From Deltaproteobacteria bacterium (GTDB lineage: Bacteria; Desulfobacterota_B; Binatia; UBA9968), in NCBI GenBank assembly GCA_016193385.1, contig JACPSF010000206.1, positions 1 through 21,843 of the forward strand: a DNA stretch of 21,843 nt. Reading direction: 5' to 3'. The notes under the pieces were generated by a model. That model had not been told where the DNA came from. It did no database searches and worked only from the letters and a program-made list of their open reading frames with translations. Shown here piece after piece: positions 1-7,561 of this stretch. The position numbers were made by a program, and so were the translations under genes. Position 1 is the stretch's first letter, and the number at the start of each line of letters is the position of its first letter.

Positions 1-37
1 CCGTCAGGAGAGGGCTAGGCCCTTTAGCCCAGAGCGG

Positions 38-82
38 ATCGCAGGAGTCGAAATGGCACGGCGGCCATGCTCCTGCGATTTT
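38..82 (+). terminator. Strong hairpin with T-tract before rpiB-glyA
   Basis: A perfect 10-base stem pairs 38-47 (ATCGCAGGAG) with 70-79 (CTCCTGCGAT). A second 5-base stem lies inside it (53-57 with 64-68), and TTTTCTC follows. This looks like an intrinsic terminator for a gene left of the window, or a leader hairpin ahead of the first gene. A smaller stem, GGGCTA/TAGCCC, sits at 12-17/25-30. Direction is assumed, because the upstream gene is not visible. Confidence 0.5.
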
Positions 83-143
83 CTCTATCTGAATAATCTG
101 ATAGGGTGCCCGCGGGTCTGAACGCGGCAGAGAGAATGGAGTT

Positions 144-1895
144 ATGATCGCTATCGCAAGCGACCACGGGGGCGTGGCGCTCAAAGACCATTTAGTGCAG
201 GTCCTTCGTGCCAAGGGATTGCCGGTTGAGGACTTTGGGACTAATGGAAACGAGTCGGTTGACTATCCCGATTTCGGCCGACTGGTTGCCCAGAAGGTTG
301 CGGAGGGGGAAGCGGAGAAGGGGATCCTCGTGTGCACGAACGGGATTGGCATGTCGATTTTGGCCAACAAGTATCCCAGGGTCCGGGCGGCCCTCGTCTA
401 TGATCTGAAAGCGGCCCGGATGAGCCGCGAGCATAACAACTCGAACATCGTGGTTCTGGGCGGCGGCGTCATCGAGAACGACGTGGCCGAAAAGATCGTT
501 GAGGCGTGGCTCGAGACACCCTTTGCGGGAGGACGGCACCAGCGGCGCTTGGATAAGATAGCACAAGTCGAGGAGGAACTCGGCGTGCGCGTGGGGAAGA
601 GAGAACCGCAGGCGGCAGCGCTCCGGGGCGAATCCTTCCTGAGGCGCGCGGATCTGGATGTCTATGCGGCTATTCAGAAAGAAACCGAGCGGCTTAAGTA
701 CAACCTTGAACTGATTGCCTCGGAGAATGTCGTGAGCGAGGCGGTCTTGGAGGCCCAAGGTTGCGTTATGACCAACAAGTATGCCGAAGGCTACCCTGGC
801 CGGAGGTATTACGGAGGTTGTGAATTCGTCGATATCGTGGAAGAACTCGCCATCTCACGGGCCAAGCAGCTCTTTGGCGCCGACCATGTCAATGTCCAGC
901 CCCATTCCGGAACCCAAGCGAACATGGCCGTCTACTTTTCCATCCTCAAACCCGGAGATTGCTACTTCGGTATGAACCTGGCCCATGGGGGGCATCTCTC
1001 CATGGGTAGTCCGGTAAATTTTTCGGGCATGCTTTACCGCGTCATTCCCTACGGGGTGCAGCAGGAAACCGGGACGATCGATTATGACGCCTTGGCGGAT
1101 GCGGCGCGCCAGCACCGGCCTCGCCTGATCATCGCAGGCGCCAGCGCCTATCCGAGGATTATCGATTTTCCGAGGTTTCGCCAGATCGCCGACGAGGTTG
1201 GGGCCTATTTGATGGTGGATATGGCCCACATTGCCGGGCTGGTCGCCGCGGGCGTTCATCCGAGCCCTGTCCCCTACGCCGATTTCGTCACCACGACCAC
1301 ACACAAGACCCTGAGAGGACCGCGGGGAGGGATGATCCTGTGCCGGGCCGAACATGCGAAAACCATCGACAGCAAAGTCTTCCCCGGCCTCCAGGGAGGA
1401 CCGCTCATGCATGTCATAGCTGCCAAGGCGGTTGCGTTGAAAGAGGCGCTCGGCCCGGAGTTCAAGCTCTATCAGGAGCAGATCGTCAAGAACGCGAAGG
1501 CCCTGGCCGGAGCTTTGGTCGAGGGGGGATTCCGGCTGGTCTCGGGCGGTACCGACAATCACCTGATGCTGGTGGATTTGCGCCAGTCGGAGTTGACGGG
1601 AAAGGTGGCGCAGGAGACGCTGGACAAGGCTCGAATCACGGTGAACAAGAACACGGTCCCCTTTGAGACCCGGTCGCCTTTTGTCACCAGCGGGGTCCGG
1701 ATCGGCACGCCTGCCGTCACGACGCGCGGGATGAAGGAGAAAGAGATGGTGATCATCGCCGGCTTCATCGCGCGGGCTCTGAATCACGTCGGCAATGAAG
1801 CGGTTTTGAAATCGGTCGCCGATGATGTGGTCGAGCTGTGCAAAGGTTTCCCGGTTTATCCGCACCGTCTCAACAAGCCGGTTCAAGCCGTTTAA
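144..1895 (+). CDS. rpiB-glyA: Fusion of ribose-5-phosphate isomerase B and serine hydroxymethyltransferase
   Basis: One uninterrupted 583-residue protein carries two complete enzymes. Residues 1-150 are RpiB (ribose 5-phosphate to ribulose 5-phosphate), with the N-terminal SDHGG, the catalytic-type Cys64 and the helix SREHNN (His97). The usual CGTGIG loop is CTNGIG here. Residues 151-168 form a linker. Residues 169-583 are a full-length PLP-dependent SHMT (serine + THF to glycine + methylene-THF), with [15 protein letters not shown] near 211-225, VDMAHIAG near 358-365 and Schiff-base Lys388 in [14 protein letters not shown]. Both are cytosolic. The start is ATG 144, with GGAG at 138-141. In many Desulfobacterota the two genes are separate neighbours ahead of nrdR and ribD, so the order is conserved and the fusion is the derived feature. 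The stop lies inside a repeat array. Confidence 0.95.
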   Translation: MIAIASDHGGVALKDHLVQVLRAKGLPVEDFGTNGNESVDYPDFGRLVAQKVAEGEAEKGILVCTNGIGMSILANKYPRVRAALVYDLKAARMSREHNNSNIVVLGGGVIENDVAEKIVEAWLETPFAGGRHQRRLDKIAQVEEELGVRVGKREPQAAALRGESFLRRADLDVYAAIQKETERLKYNLELIASENVVSEAVLEAQGCVMTNKYAEGYPGRRYYGGCEFVDIVEELAISRAKQLFGADHVNVQPHSGTQANMAVYFSILKPGDCYFGMNLAHGGHLSMGSPVNFSGMLYRVIPYGVQQETGTIDYDALADAARQHRPRLIIAGASAYPRIIDFPRFRQIADEVGAYLMVDMAHIAGLVAAGVHPSPVPYADFVTTTTHKTLRGPRGGMILCRAEHAKTIDSKVFPGLQGGPLMHVIAAKAVALKEALGPEFKLYQEQIVKNAKALAGALVEGGFRLVSGGTDNHLMLVDLRQSELTGKVAQETLDKARITVNKNTVPFETRSPFVTSGVRIGTPAVTTRGMKEKEMVIIAGFIARALNHVGNEAVLKSVADDVVELCKGFPVYPHRLNKPVQAV

Positions 1896-1943
1896 ACCGT
1901 TCAAGCTGTTCAAAACGTTTTGAACCATTTGAACTTTTTGAAC
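1881..1943. repeat. Nine-base repeat array that inverts at its centre
   Basis: Seven back-to-back 9-base units are visible. Four read gttcaa-nnn or a one-base variant (1881-1916), and three read nnn-ttgaac (1917-1943), the reverse complement of the first type. The junction is a perfect 18-base palindrome at 1908-1925 (GTTCAAAACGTTTTGAAC), so the transcript could fold into a long, imperfect hairpin. The array begins inside the last codons of rpiB-glyA, contains its stop, and ends before nrdR. It may attenuate read-through or be a genome-wide repeat. No function is known to me. Confidence 0.85.
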
Positions 1944-1977
1944 TGCGGGGGCGAGGGGTGACAGGGGTTGAACGGAC

Positions 1978-2496
1978 ATGAAATGTCCTTTTTGCCACGA
2001 AACCGACAATCGGGTTATCGACTCGCGGCTGAGCAAAGACGGTAACATGGTGCGGCGTCGCCGTGAGTGTTTGAAGTGCACTCGCCGCTTCACCACGTAC
2101 GAGCGGGTCGAGGAGACCATGCCCCTGGTGATCAAAAAGGACGGCCGGCGCGAGAGCTACGACCGGCTGAAAATCGTCAATGGCCTGAAGCGCGCCTGCG
2201 AGAAGCGCCCGGTGAGCATCAACACCATCGAAGCGATTGCCGACCGCATCGAGCGGGGCCTGCAGGAGCGGGGAGACAAGGAAATCCCAAGTTCGGTTAT
2301 CGGAGAGGCCGCGATGCGCGAGCTTCACGATATCGATCAGGTGGCCTACGTCCGTTTCGCCTCGGTCTATCGTTCGTTCAAGGATATCAACGAGTTTATG
2401 GTTGAGCTTGAAGAACTTCTCAAGGAGCGCAAAGGAATGGCCGCTCGCTCGGGCGGGCCGAAACCCAAGAAGGGCCAGGAGAACCGGCTGTCCTGA
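1978..2496 (+). CDS. nrdR: Transcriptional repressor NrdR
   Basis: NrdR represses ribonucleotide reductase genes when dATP/ATP binds its ATP-cone. The protein has 172 residues, slightly longer than the usual 150-160. The N-terminal zinc ribbon has Cys3, Cys6, Cys31 and Cys34 (MKCPFC...ECLKC), followed by the hallmark RRRREC and [10 protein letters not shown] segments. The ATP-cone covers about 49-139. The tail after about residue 145 is basic and low-complexity (KPKKGQ). The start is ATG 1978, because the zinc ribbon begins at residue 2. The Shine-Dalgarno match is poor. It follows rpiB-glyA after 82 bases and precedes ribD by 33, the familiar nrdR-ribD linkage. No NrdR box was found in this window. 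Confidence 0.96.
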   Translation: MKCPFCHETDNRVIDSRLSKDGNMVRRRRECLKCTRRFTTYERVEETMPLVIKKDGRRESYDRLKIVNGLKRACEKRPVSINTIEAIADRIERGLQERGDKEIPSSVIGEAAMRELHDIDQVAYVRFASVYRSFKDINEFMVELEELLKERKGMAARSGGPKPKKGQENRLS

Positions 2497-2503
2497 TGGA
2501 TCA

Positions 2504-2531
2504 ATGACCCTTTCGATAGACTCAGGGTCAT
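2504..2531 (+). promoter_or_regulatory. Hairpin covering the ribD start codon
   Basis: An 8-base perfect inverted repeat pairs ATGACCCT (2504-2511) with AGGGTCAT (2524-2531) around a 12-base loop. The right arm includes the only purine-rich SD-like stretch and the first two bases of the ribD ATG at 2530. Folded mRNA would hide the ribD start, which hints at translational control or coupling to nrdR. This comes from pairing alone. Confidence 0.4.
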
Positions 2532-3630
2532 GAGCGAGTCGAATGAGCGTGAAGCACGCTACCTGCGCATGGCGCTGCGCCTGGCGCTCCGGGGCGCGGG
2601 GCGCACCAGCCCGAATCCCCTGGTCGGGGCTGTCCTGGTCCGAAAGGGAAGGGTCCTCGCCACGGGAAGCCACCGGCGGGCGGGCGCTGAACACGCGGAG
2701 ATCATAGCCCTCAAGCGCGCGGGAAAAAGGGCCCGCGGCGCCACCCTCTACATCAATCTGGAGCCTTGCGACCATCAGGGACGAACGCCTCCCTGCACGC
2801 TCGCCCTGATCGACTCGGGCATCCGGAGGGTGGTAGCCGGGATGGTGGATCCCAACCCTCTGGTTTCGGGCAAAGGGGTCCGCCGGCTCAGGCGCGCCGG
2901 TGTGCAGGTCGATGTCGGCCTGTTGGAGGCCGAATGTCGCCGGCTCAACGAGGCCTTTATCAAATATATCACCCGCCGCATTCCCTTCGTCGTCCTCAAA
3001 CTCGCCGCCTCTTTGGACGGAAAGATTGCAACTTCAACGGAAGACTCTCGGTGGATTACGGGAGTTGCAGCACGCCGTTACGTCCATCGTCTGCGCAATC
3101 AGGTGGATGCGGTTTTGGTCGGGATCGGCACCGTGCTCGCCGATGATCCCGAGCTTACCTGCCGCATTCGGGGCGGTCGCAACCCTTTAAGGATCGTGCT
3201 TGACCGCCACCTGCGCATTCCTTTAACCGCCCGCCTTCTGCGCCAGGCCGATGCGGGAAAAACCATTGTGGTTACCGGGCCTCGCAAGCCGGGGAAAAAA
3301 ATCAAGGCGCTCGAAGGCCTCGGGGCGCGGGTCTGGCGCCTTCCTCTGGCTCGAAGCGGCCTTTCTTTCTCATCGCTGTTGAAAAGATTGGGCCGGCTCG
3401 GTTTGCTGAGCGTCATGATTGAGGGCGGAGGGACGACGGCGGGCCGTGCGTTGCGGGAGAATGTGGTGGATAAAGTCCTGTTTTTTTATGCCCCCAAAAT
3501 CCTCGGCGGAGACGGTAGAGATATGATCGGCGCGCTGGGGATCAAGCAGGTGCGCCGGTGCCGGACGATAAGGGATGTCGAGGTGAAAAGGTTCGGGCCG
3601 GACTTGCTGATATCGGGATATCTTAAGTAG
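2530..3630 (+). CDS. ribD: Bifunctional riboflavin biosynthesis deaminase/reductase RibD
   Basis: RibD catalyses the second and third steps from GTP toward riboflavin: deamination of the pyrimidine product of GTP cyclohydrolase II, then NADPH-dependent reduction of its ribosyl side chain. The protein is 366 residues, normal for the family. The N-terminal cytidine-deaminase-like half shows His55-Ala-Glu57 (AEHAE) and the zinc cysteines Cys80 and Cys89 in EPCDHQGRTPPC. The C-terminal reductase half starts near residue 155 (KLAASLDGKIA, SRWITG) and ends with the IEGGGTTAG and KILGGDGR-type segments. ATG 2530 is chosen because MALRLALRG follows at the normal distance. The rest of the rib operon (ribE, ribBA, ribH) does not follow. 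The downstream gene is a defence nuclease after 195 bases, so the operon ends or is broken here. Confidence 0.96.
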   Translation: MSESNEREARYLRMALRLALRGAGRTSPNPLVGAVLVRKGRVLATGSHRRAGAEHAEIIALKRAGKRARGATLYINLEPCDHQGRTPPCTLALIDSGIRRVVAGMVDPNPLVSGKGVRRLRRAGVQVDVGLLEAECRRLNEAFIKYITRRIPFVVLKLAASLDGKIATSTEDSRWITGVAARRYVHRLRNQVDAVLVGIGTVLADDPELTCRIRGGRNPLRIVLDRHLRIPLTARLLRQADAGKTIVVTGPRKPGKKIKALEGLGARVWRLPLARSGLSFSSLLKRLGRLGLLSVMIEGGGTTAGRALRENVVDKVLFFYAPKILGGDGRDMIGALGIKQVRRCRTIRDVEVKRFGPDLLISGYLK

Positions 3631-3653
3631 CCTTTTGCCTGATTTTTTTCCTC

Positions 3654-3683
3654 TTGTAAGCCTACCGCTCCTTCGCGTAAAAT
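3654..3683 (+). promoter_or_regulatory. Candidate promoter for the Gabija-like genes
   Basis: TTGTAA at 3654-3659 and TAAAAT at 3678-3683 are separated by 18 bases, a plausible sigma70-type pair about 140 bases before the nuclease gene. A T-run at 3642-3648 just upstream could help end ribD transcription, but its hairpin is weak. The rest of 3631-3825 shows no gene. Confidence 0.3.
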
Positions 3684-3825
3684 CGCTGTAAAATTAGAAG
3701 CATAGAAGGGCGAGACAATCCATGCCGGGGAATCACAGCGAGATTGAACGATGGGCCGGGATGAAAGAGGGTAAGATTCAAGACACGCCCCAATCGCGCC
3801 GATTCCAATCTCATGAGGACTAAAT

Positions 3826-5664
3826 ATGAAAGTCACACGCCTTACTATTACAAACTTCCGTGGGATAGCTGATGCAGTGCTGCACTTCGACGGACACGCT
3901 CTGCTCGTCGGCATGAACAATGTCGGTAAGTCAACCGTTTGTGAGGCCATAGACCTCGTGCTCGGCCCCGATCGCTTATCGAAGTTTCCTCCGATTGAAG
4001 AATTCGATTTTTACAACAGCCGCTATCTCGAAGCCGATCAGTCGACACCGAAAACATTGCGCATAGAGGTGATCCTCACAAATCTGTCTGCTGAATTGAC
4101 GAATAGTTGCAGGTCGCATGTTGAGTTTTGGCACAACGAGGAGCGACGGATACTTGGAAAAGGTGAAGCTGATCTCGTCGATGGCCCAGCTGTGGAGCCG
4201 TGTCTACGCCTTGAAACGGTCGGTCAATACCACCCGGAGGAGGACGAGTTCGAGGCTCAGACATTCTTCTCTTACAGCCCGAACGAGCCCGATGAATCAC
4301 TAAGCCCGGTAAGCAAGACTTTCAAGCGAATGATAGGGTTTCTCTATTTGCGTGCGCTGCGAACCGGCTCGCGCGCGCTTAGCCTTGAGCGCGGATCGCT
4401 CTTGGACATCATACTGCGACTCGGGAAAATTCGAACTGGGCTATGGGAAAAGGCCATTCAGCGGTTGCGTGATCTTAATCCTCCCATCGATCAGGAAGCT
4501 GCAAATTTAAGACCCATCCTGGATTCCATCGAAAAACGGCTTGCCCAATATATTCCGACCCAAAGCAACAAATCCGCCACCAATCTATTCGTCTCGCAGC
4601 TCACTAGAGATCACCTGCGAAGGACAATGTCCTTTTTCCTGTCGATGGCACCGGATCAAGAACCTGTGCCGTTCCAGGAAGTCGGCACTGGCACTCTCAA
4701 CACCCTTGTATTGGCTCTCCTGTCTTTTATCGCCGAGATTAAGAAGGACAATGTTATCTTCGCGATGGAGGAACCGGAAATCGCCTTGCCGCCTCACACT
4801 CAGCGCCGGGTCGTCAATTACCTGCTTACCAAGACAACCCAGTGTTTTGTAACATCTCATTCCCCTTATGTCATCGAACGATTTGAGCCTGCTCAGATCC
4901 AGATACTGCGACGATCTGACCAAGCTCAACTCACAGGGGCACCGGTAATGCTTGATGGCACGATCAAGCCCAAGACTTATCGCAAGCATGCTCGTCGCGG
5001 GCTTTGCGAAGCGATGCTCGGCAAGGCCGTCATTGTAGCGGAGGGACTCACCGAACAGATCGCGCTGTGGGCCGTCGCGGACAAGATAGAAGCGGCTGAT
5101 GAGAATAACTATCCGCTCGATCTGTCGGGTGTAACTATTTTTTCATCCGATGGCGACGGTTTGTTGGAGGCGTTTGGCAAGTTCTTCAAGGACCTTGGCC
5201 TTACGACCTATGCCTTCTACGATCGGAAGCCGCGCTCTCCACAAGACAACGAGAAACTGCGAGCGGCTTTCGACCTCCCTTACGAGATTGCCTATACAAG
5301 CGCTGAGGCTCTACTTACTGCTGAGATTCCGGTGGGCCGGCAATGGCAGCTCTTGGAGGAGATTCGCAATGCTAGTGAGCAGGGAAATCTTGGCATCCCT
5401 GCGCAGAGACCAAATGATGCCGCTGTGAAAGAGCTTTCACTAATGCTCCTCAAGGGGCGCAAAGGAGATGGCACGGCAGGAAGGCTTATTGAGTTGTGCG
5501 ATGTCGCGGAGTTGCCATCTACCATGGTCGGGTTCCTCACTCATATTTACACTGCTTTTCCTAAGCCTGAGTTCATCCCTCTTCCCGGTGAGCTTGACGA
5601 AGTACCTGCGCCCGAACCTGGCGCGACCGAAACGACGCCCTCAGCGCCAGAGAACGAAGCGTGA
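3826..5664 (+). CDS. gajA: Gabija GajA-like OLD-family ATPase/TOPRIM nuclease
   Basis: A 612-residue protein of the OLD family that combines an ABC/SMC-type ATPase with a TOPRIM nuclease. Seen: Walker A GMNNVGKST at 29-37, a signature-like EVGTGT near 285-290, Walker B VIFAMEEPE at 310-318 and the TSHSP switch motif just after. The TOPRIM part starts at IVAEGLTEQ with Glu406. Where TOPRIM nucleases usually carry DxD, this one has Asp466-Arg-Lys468 (FYDRKP), although an earlier SDGDG (441-445) supplies acidic residues. The C-terminal 30 residues are Pro/Glu-rich. The family cuts DNA, and in Gabija it forms a complex with GajB. ATG 3826 has GAGG at 3815-3818. The stop overlaps the helicase start by 4 bases, which supports class 2 OLD (Gabija) over a lone OLD protein. 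Base composition is clearly lower in GC than ribD. Confidence 0.85.
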   Translation: MKVTRLTITNFRGIADAVLHFDGHALLVGMNNVGKSTVCEAIDLVLGPDRLSKFPPIEEFDFYNSRYLEADQSTPKTLRIEVILTNLSAELTNSCRSHVEFWHNEERRILGKGEADLVDGPAVEPCLRLETVGQYHPEEDEFEAQTFFSYSPNEPDESLSPVSKTFKRMIGFLYLRALRTGSRALSLERGSLLDIILRLGKIRTGLWEKAIQRLRDLNPPIDQEAANLRPILDSIEKRLAQYIPTQSNKSATNLFVSQLTRDHLRRTMSFFLSMAPDQEPVPFQEVGTGTLNTLVLALLSFIAEIKKDNVIFAMEEPEIALPPHTQRRVVNYLLTKTTQCFVTSHSPYVIERFEPAQIQILRRSDQAQLTGAPVMLDGTIKPKTYRKHARRGLCEAMLGKAVIVAEGLTEQIALWAVADKIEAADENNYPLDLSGVTIFSSDGDGLLEAFGKFFKDLGLTTYAFYDRKPRSPQDNEKLRAAFDLPYEIAYTSAEALLTAEIPVGRQWQLLEEIRNASEQGNLGIPAQRPNDAAVKELSLMLLKGRKGDGTAGRLIELCDVAELPSTMVGFLTHIYTAFPKPEFIPLPGELDEVPAPEPGATETTPSAPENEA

Positions 5665-7403
5665 CCTGGAAGATCTGTGAAAAGCGCCAGCAGGTGCTTG
5701 ATGCCACGGGCCATATCCTTGTCACCGGAGGGCCAGGAAGCGGAAAGACCACCATTGCGCTTCTGAAAGCCCTGCGTCGGATCGAACTTGGACTCGAGCC
5801 CGGCCAACGCGTCTTGTTTCTAAGCTTTTCGCGAGCGGCAGTGGCAAGAATTGCAGAGGCAGCGAAGAAGGAGGTTCCCAAGTCAAATCAAAAGCTGCTC
5901 AATATCCAAACGTTTCACTCATTTTTCTGGGAAATCCTGCGAACCTATGGTTACTTGCTCGGGGCACCAAGGCGTCTGATACTGCTTCCGCCACATGACG
6001 AGAGGGCAATGTCAGATGGCATCGAGCGAGATGACCGTGATCCGGCGTGGAGAGCATGGCACACGGAGCGCGAGCGGCTTTTCCGTGAAACTGGGCTGAC
6101 TGCTTTCGATCTATTTGCAACAAAAGTGGCAGAGATCCTTGCTCGCAGTACCCGCATTCGGAGGATCGTGGCTAACCGTTATCCTCTCATCATCGTTGAT
6201 GAGGCCCAGGATACGGGACCTGACCAATGGACATGCATCAAGGCGCTGGCAGAGCATTCGCAGGCACTATGTCTTGCCGATCTTGATCAGCAGATATTTG
6301 ACTTTCTTCCAGGTATTGGTCCAGAGCGGATCCAGCAGATCGAAGAAGACCTGCATCCTATCCGGATCGATCTCGGCAGTGAGAATAACCGAAGCCCCGA
6401 CAGCGAGATTATGGCTTTTGGCTATGACATCCTGACCGGCGCAACCCGAAAAGGTCCCTACAAAGGGATCTCGCAATTCAACTTCCATCCGCGCGCCGAC
6501 CACCGTGACCTCAGCATTCGGCAGAGCGTCGGAATTGTTAACGAGATCGTGGAGACGAAGACTGGGCAACCTCCGGAAAGCATCGCCATGCTTGCCTCCT
6601 TTGACCGAGGGGCCGCGATCTTGTCCAACGCATTGCGAGAAGGTGGGAAGCCAATTCCACACAAAGTCCTCTTTGACGAAGCCGCGACATTGCTCTCGAG
6701 TCGCTTTCTGGCGTTTCTAATGGAACCAAAAACCAACACAAATCATATGATCGATTTGGCGAAGGCGCTGGAGTTGCTGTCTTCAGTCTTTCGCGCGAAG
6801 GGCACCGTCGGAGCTTTGAAGCGCGCAAAAGGGCTTCAGCTCTGGGCGCAGCAGACTCGGGAAAGCAAAGTTCCCACCAAGGCCGGGTTATATAGGCAGA
6901 TTGCCTCGCTCCTTAGCGAGCTACAGACAAACGCGTTCAGTGGGGATCCCCGCAGGGACTGGACGCTTCTTCGCGGAATGCTGCGAGACACGGGGGTTGC
7001 CGAGCTCTTGGCAGTTGATCGGGATCTCCAATATCTGATGGCTTTCAACAGAGGCAAGCGGATTGCATCAGGTCTCTCTTCGGTGTGGGAAGACGGTGGT
7101 GACTACTCATCTGCCCGTGAAGTATTGGATGCTGCGCTAGCCCAGGATCAGATCCTCTCCGGTGGCGAGGATCTTTCTGGTATCCACGTGATGACAATGC
7201 ACAAATCTAAGGGTAAGCAATTTGACGCCGTCATCATCTTCCGATCCGCATACGCGGCTCCGTTCGCCTGGCCGAGAGATCCTCAACCATATCGGAGAAG
7301 CAGAAAGATTCTCCGGGTCGCCATCACCCGTGCCCGTGTACACACAATGATCCTAAACGAAGCTTTTCCGAGTTGTCCGATCTTGTCGCAGCACAAGCTG
7401 TGA
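5661..7403 (+). CDS. gajB: Gabija GajB-like UvrD/PcrA-type helicase
   Basis: A 580-residue superfamily 1A helicase-like protein. Seen: Walker A GGPGSGKTT at 23-31, a SFSRAAVARI motif Ia region, DEAQD Walker B at 180-184, MTMHKSKGKQFD at 511-522 (motif V) and the motif VI core VAITRAR at 553-559. It is shorter than UvrD (about 720) and closer to GajB-type proteins. The start is GTG 5661 inside the GTGA overlap with the nuclease stop, so the two are translationally coupled. In Gabija the helicase-like partner joins GajA and is required for phage defence. It could in principle be any class 2 OLD partner, but pairing and order fit Gabija. The 158 bases after it (7404-7561) hold no gene I can support. 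Confidence 0.85.
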   Translation: MTWKICEKRQQVLDATGHILVTGGPGSGKTTIALLKALRRIELGLEPGQRVLFLSFSRAAVARIAEAAKKEVPKSNQKLLNIQTFHSFFWEILRTYGYLLGAPRRLILLPPHDERAMSDGIERDDRDPAWRAWHTERERLFRETGLTAFDLFATKVAEILARSTRIRRIVANRYPLIIVDEAQDTGPDQWTCIKALAEHSQALCLADLDQQIFDFLPGIGPERIQQIEEDLHPIRIDLGSENNRSPDSEIMAFGYDILTGATRKGPYKGISQFNFHPRADHRDLSIRQSVGIVNEIVETKTGQPPESIAMLASFDRGAAILSNALREGGKPIPHKVLFDEAATLLSSRFLAFLMEPKTNTNHMIDLAKALELLSSVFRAKGTVGALKRAKGLQLWAQQTRESKVPTKAGLYRQIASLLSELQTNAFSGDPRRDWTLLRGMLRDTGVAELLAVDRDLQYLMAFNRGKRIASGLSSVWEDGGDYSSAREVLDAALAQDQILSGGEDLSGIHVMTMHKSKGKQFDAVIIFRSAYAAPFAWPRDPQPYRRSRKILRVAITRARVHTMILNEAFPSCPILSQHKL

Positions 7404-7561
7404 CCAGGACCAGAGGCAAACAGGGGAGACGTCCAATTTTCGGTTGCGCAAAAAAGACGGAGACTCAAATTTGCAGGTCGTGAGAAAACCGCCGGCCGCT
7501 CTCTGTTTGCTCAGAACAAGAAGGCGGGGGGATCTCGGAGTACACGGTTTTTTGATGAACG

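Noticed and set aside
1..143. THF or FMN riboswitch upstream of glyA or ribD
   Set aside because: The leader and the nrdR-ribD gap do not show the conserved cores of these riboswitches; only simple hairpins are present.
855..2135. Long open frame on the minus strand (426 codons)
   Set aside because: It lies opposite the SHMT domain and the repeat array. Its repetitive NGLNGLN-type peptide comes from the nine-base units, and no family is recognisable.
3486..3950. Minus-strand frame spanning the ribD/gajA gap
   Set aside because: It covers the ends of two well-supported genes on the other strand and shows no similarity, so the gap is treated as non-coding.
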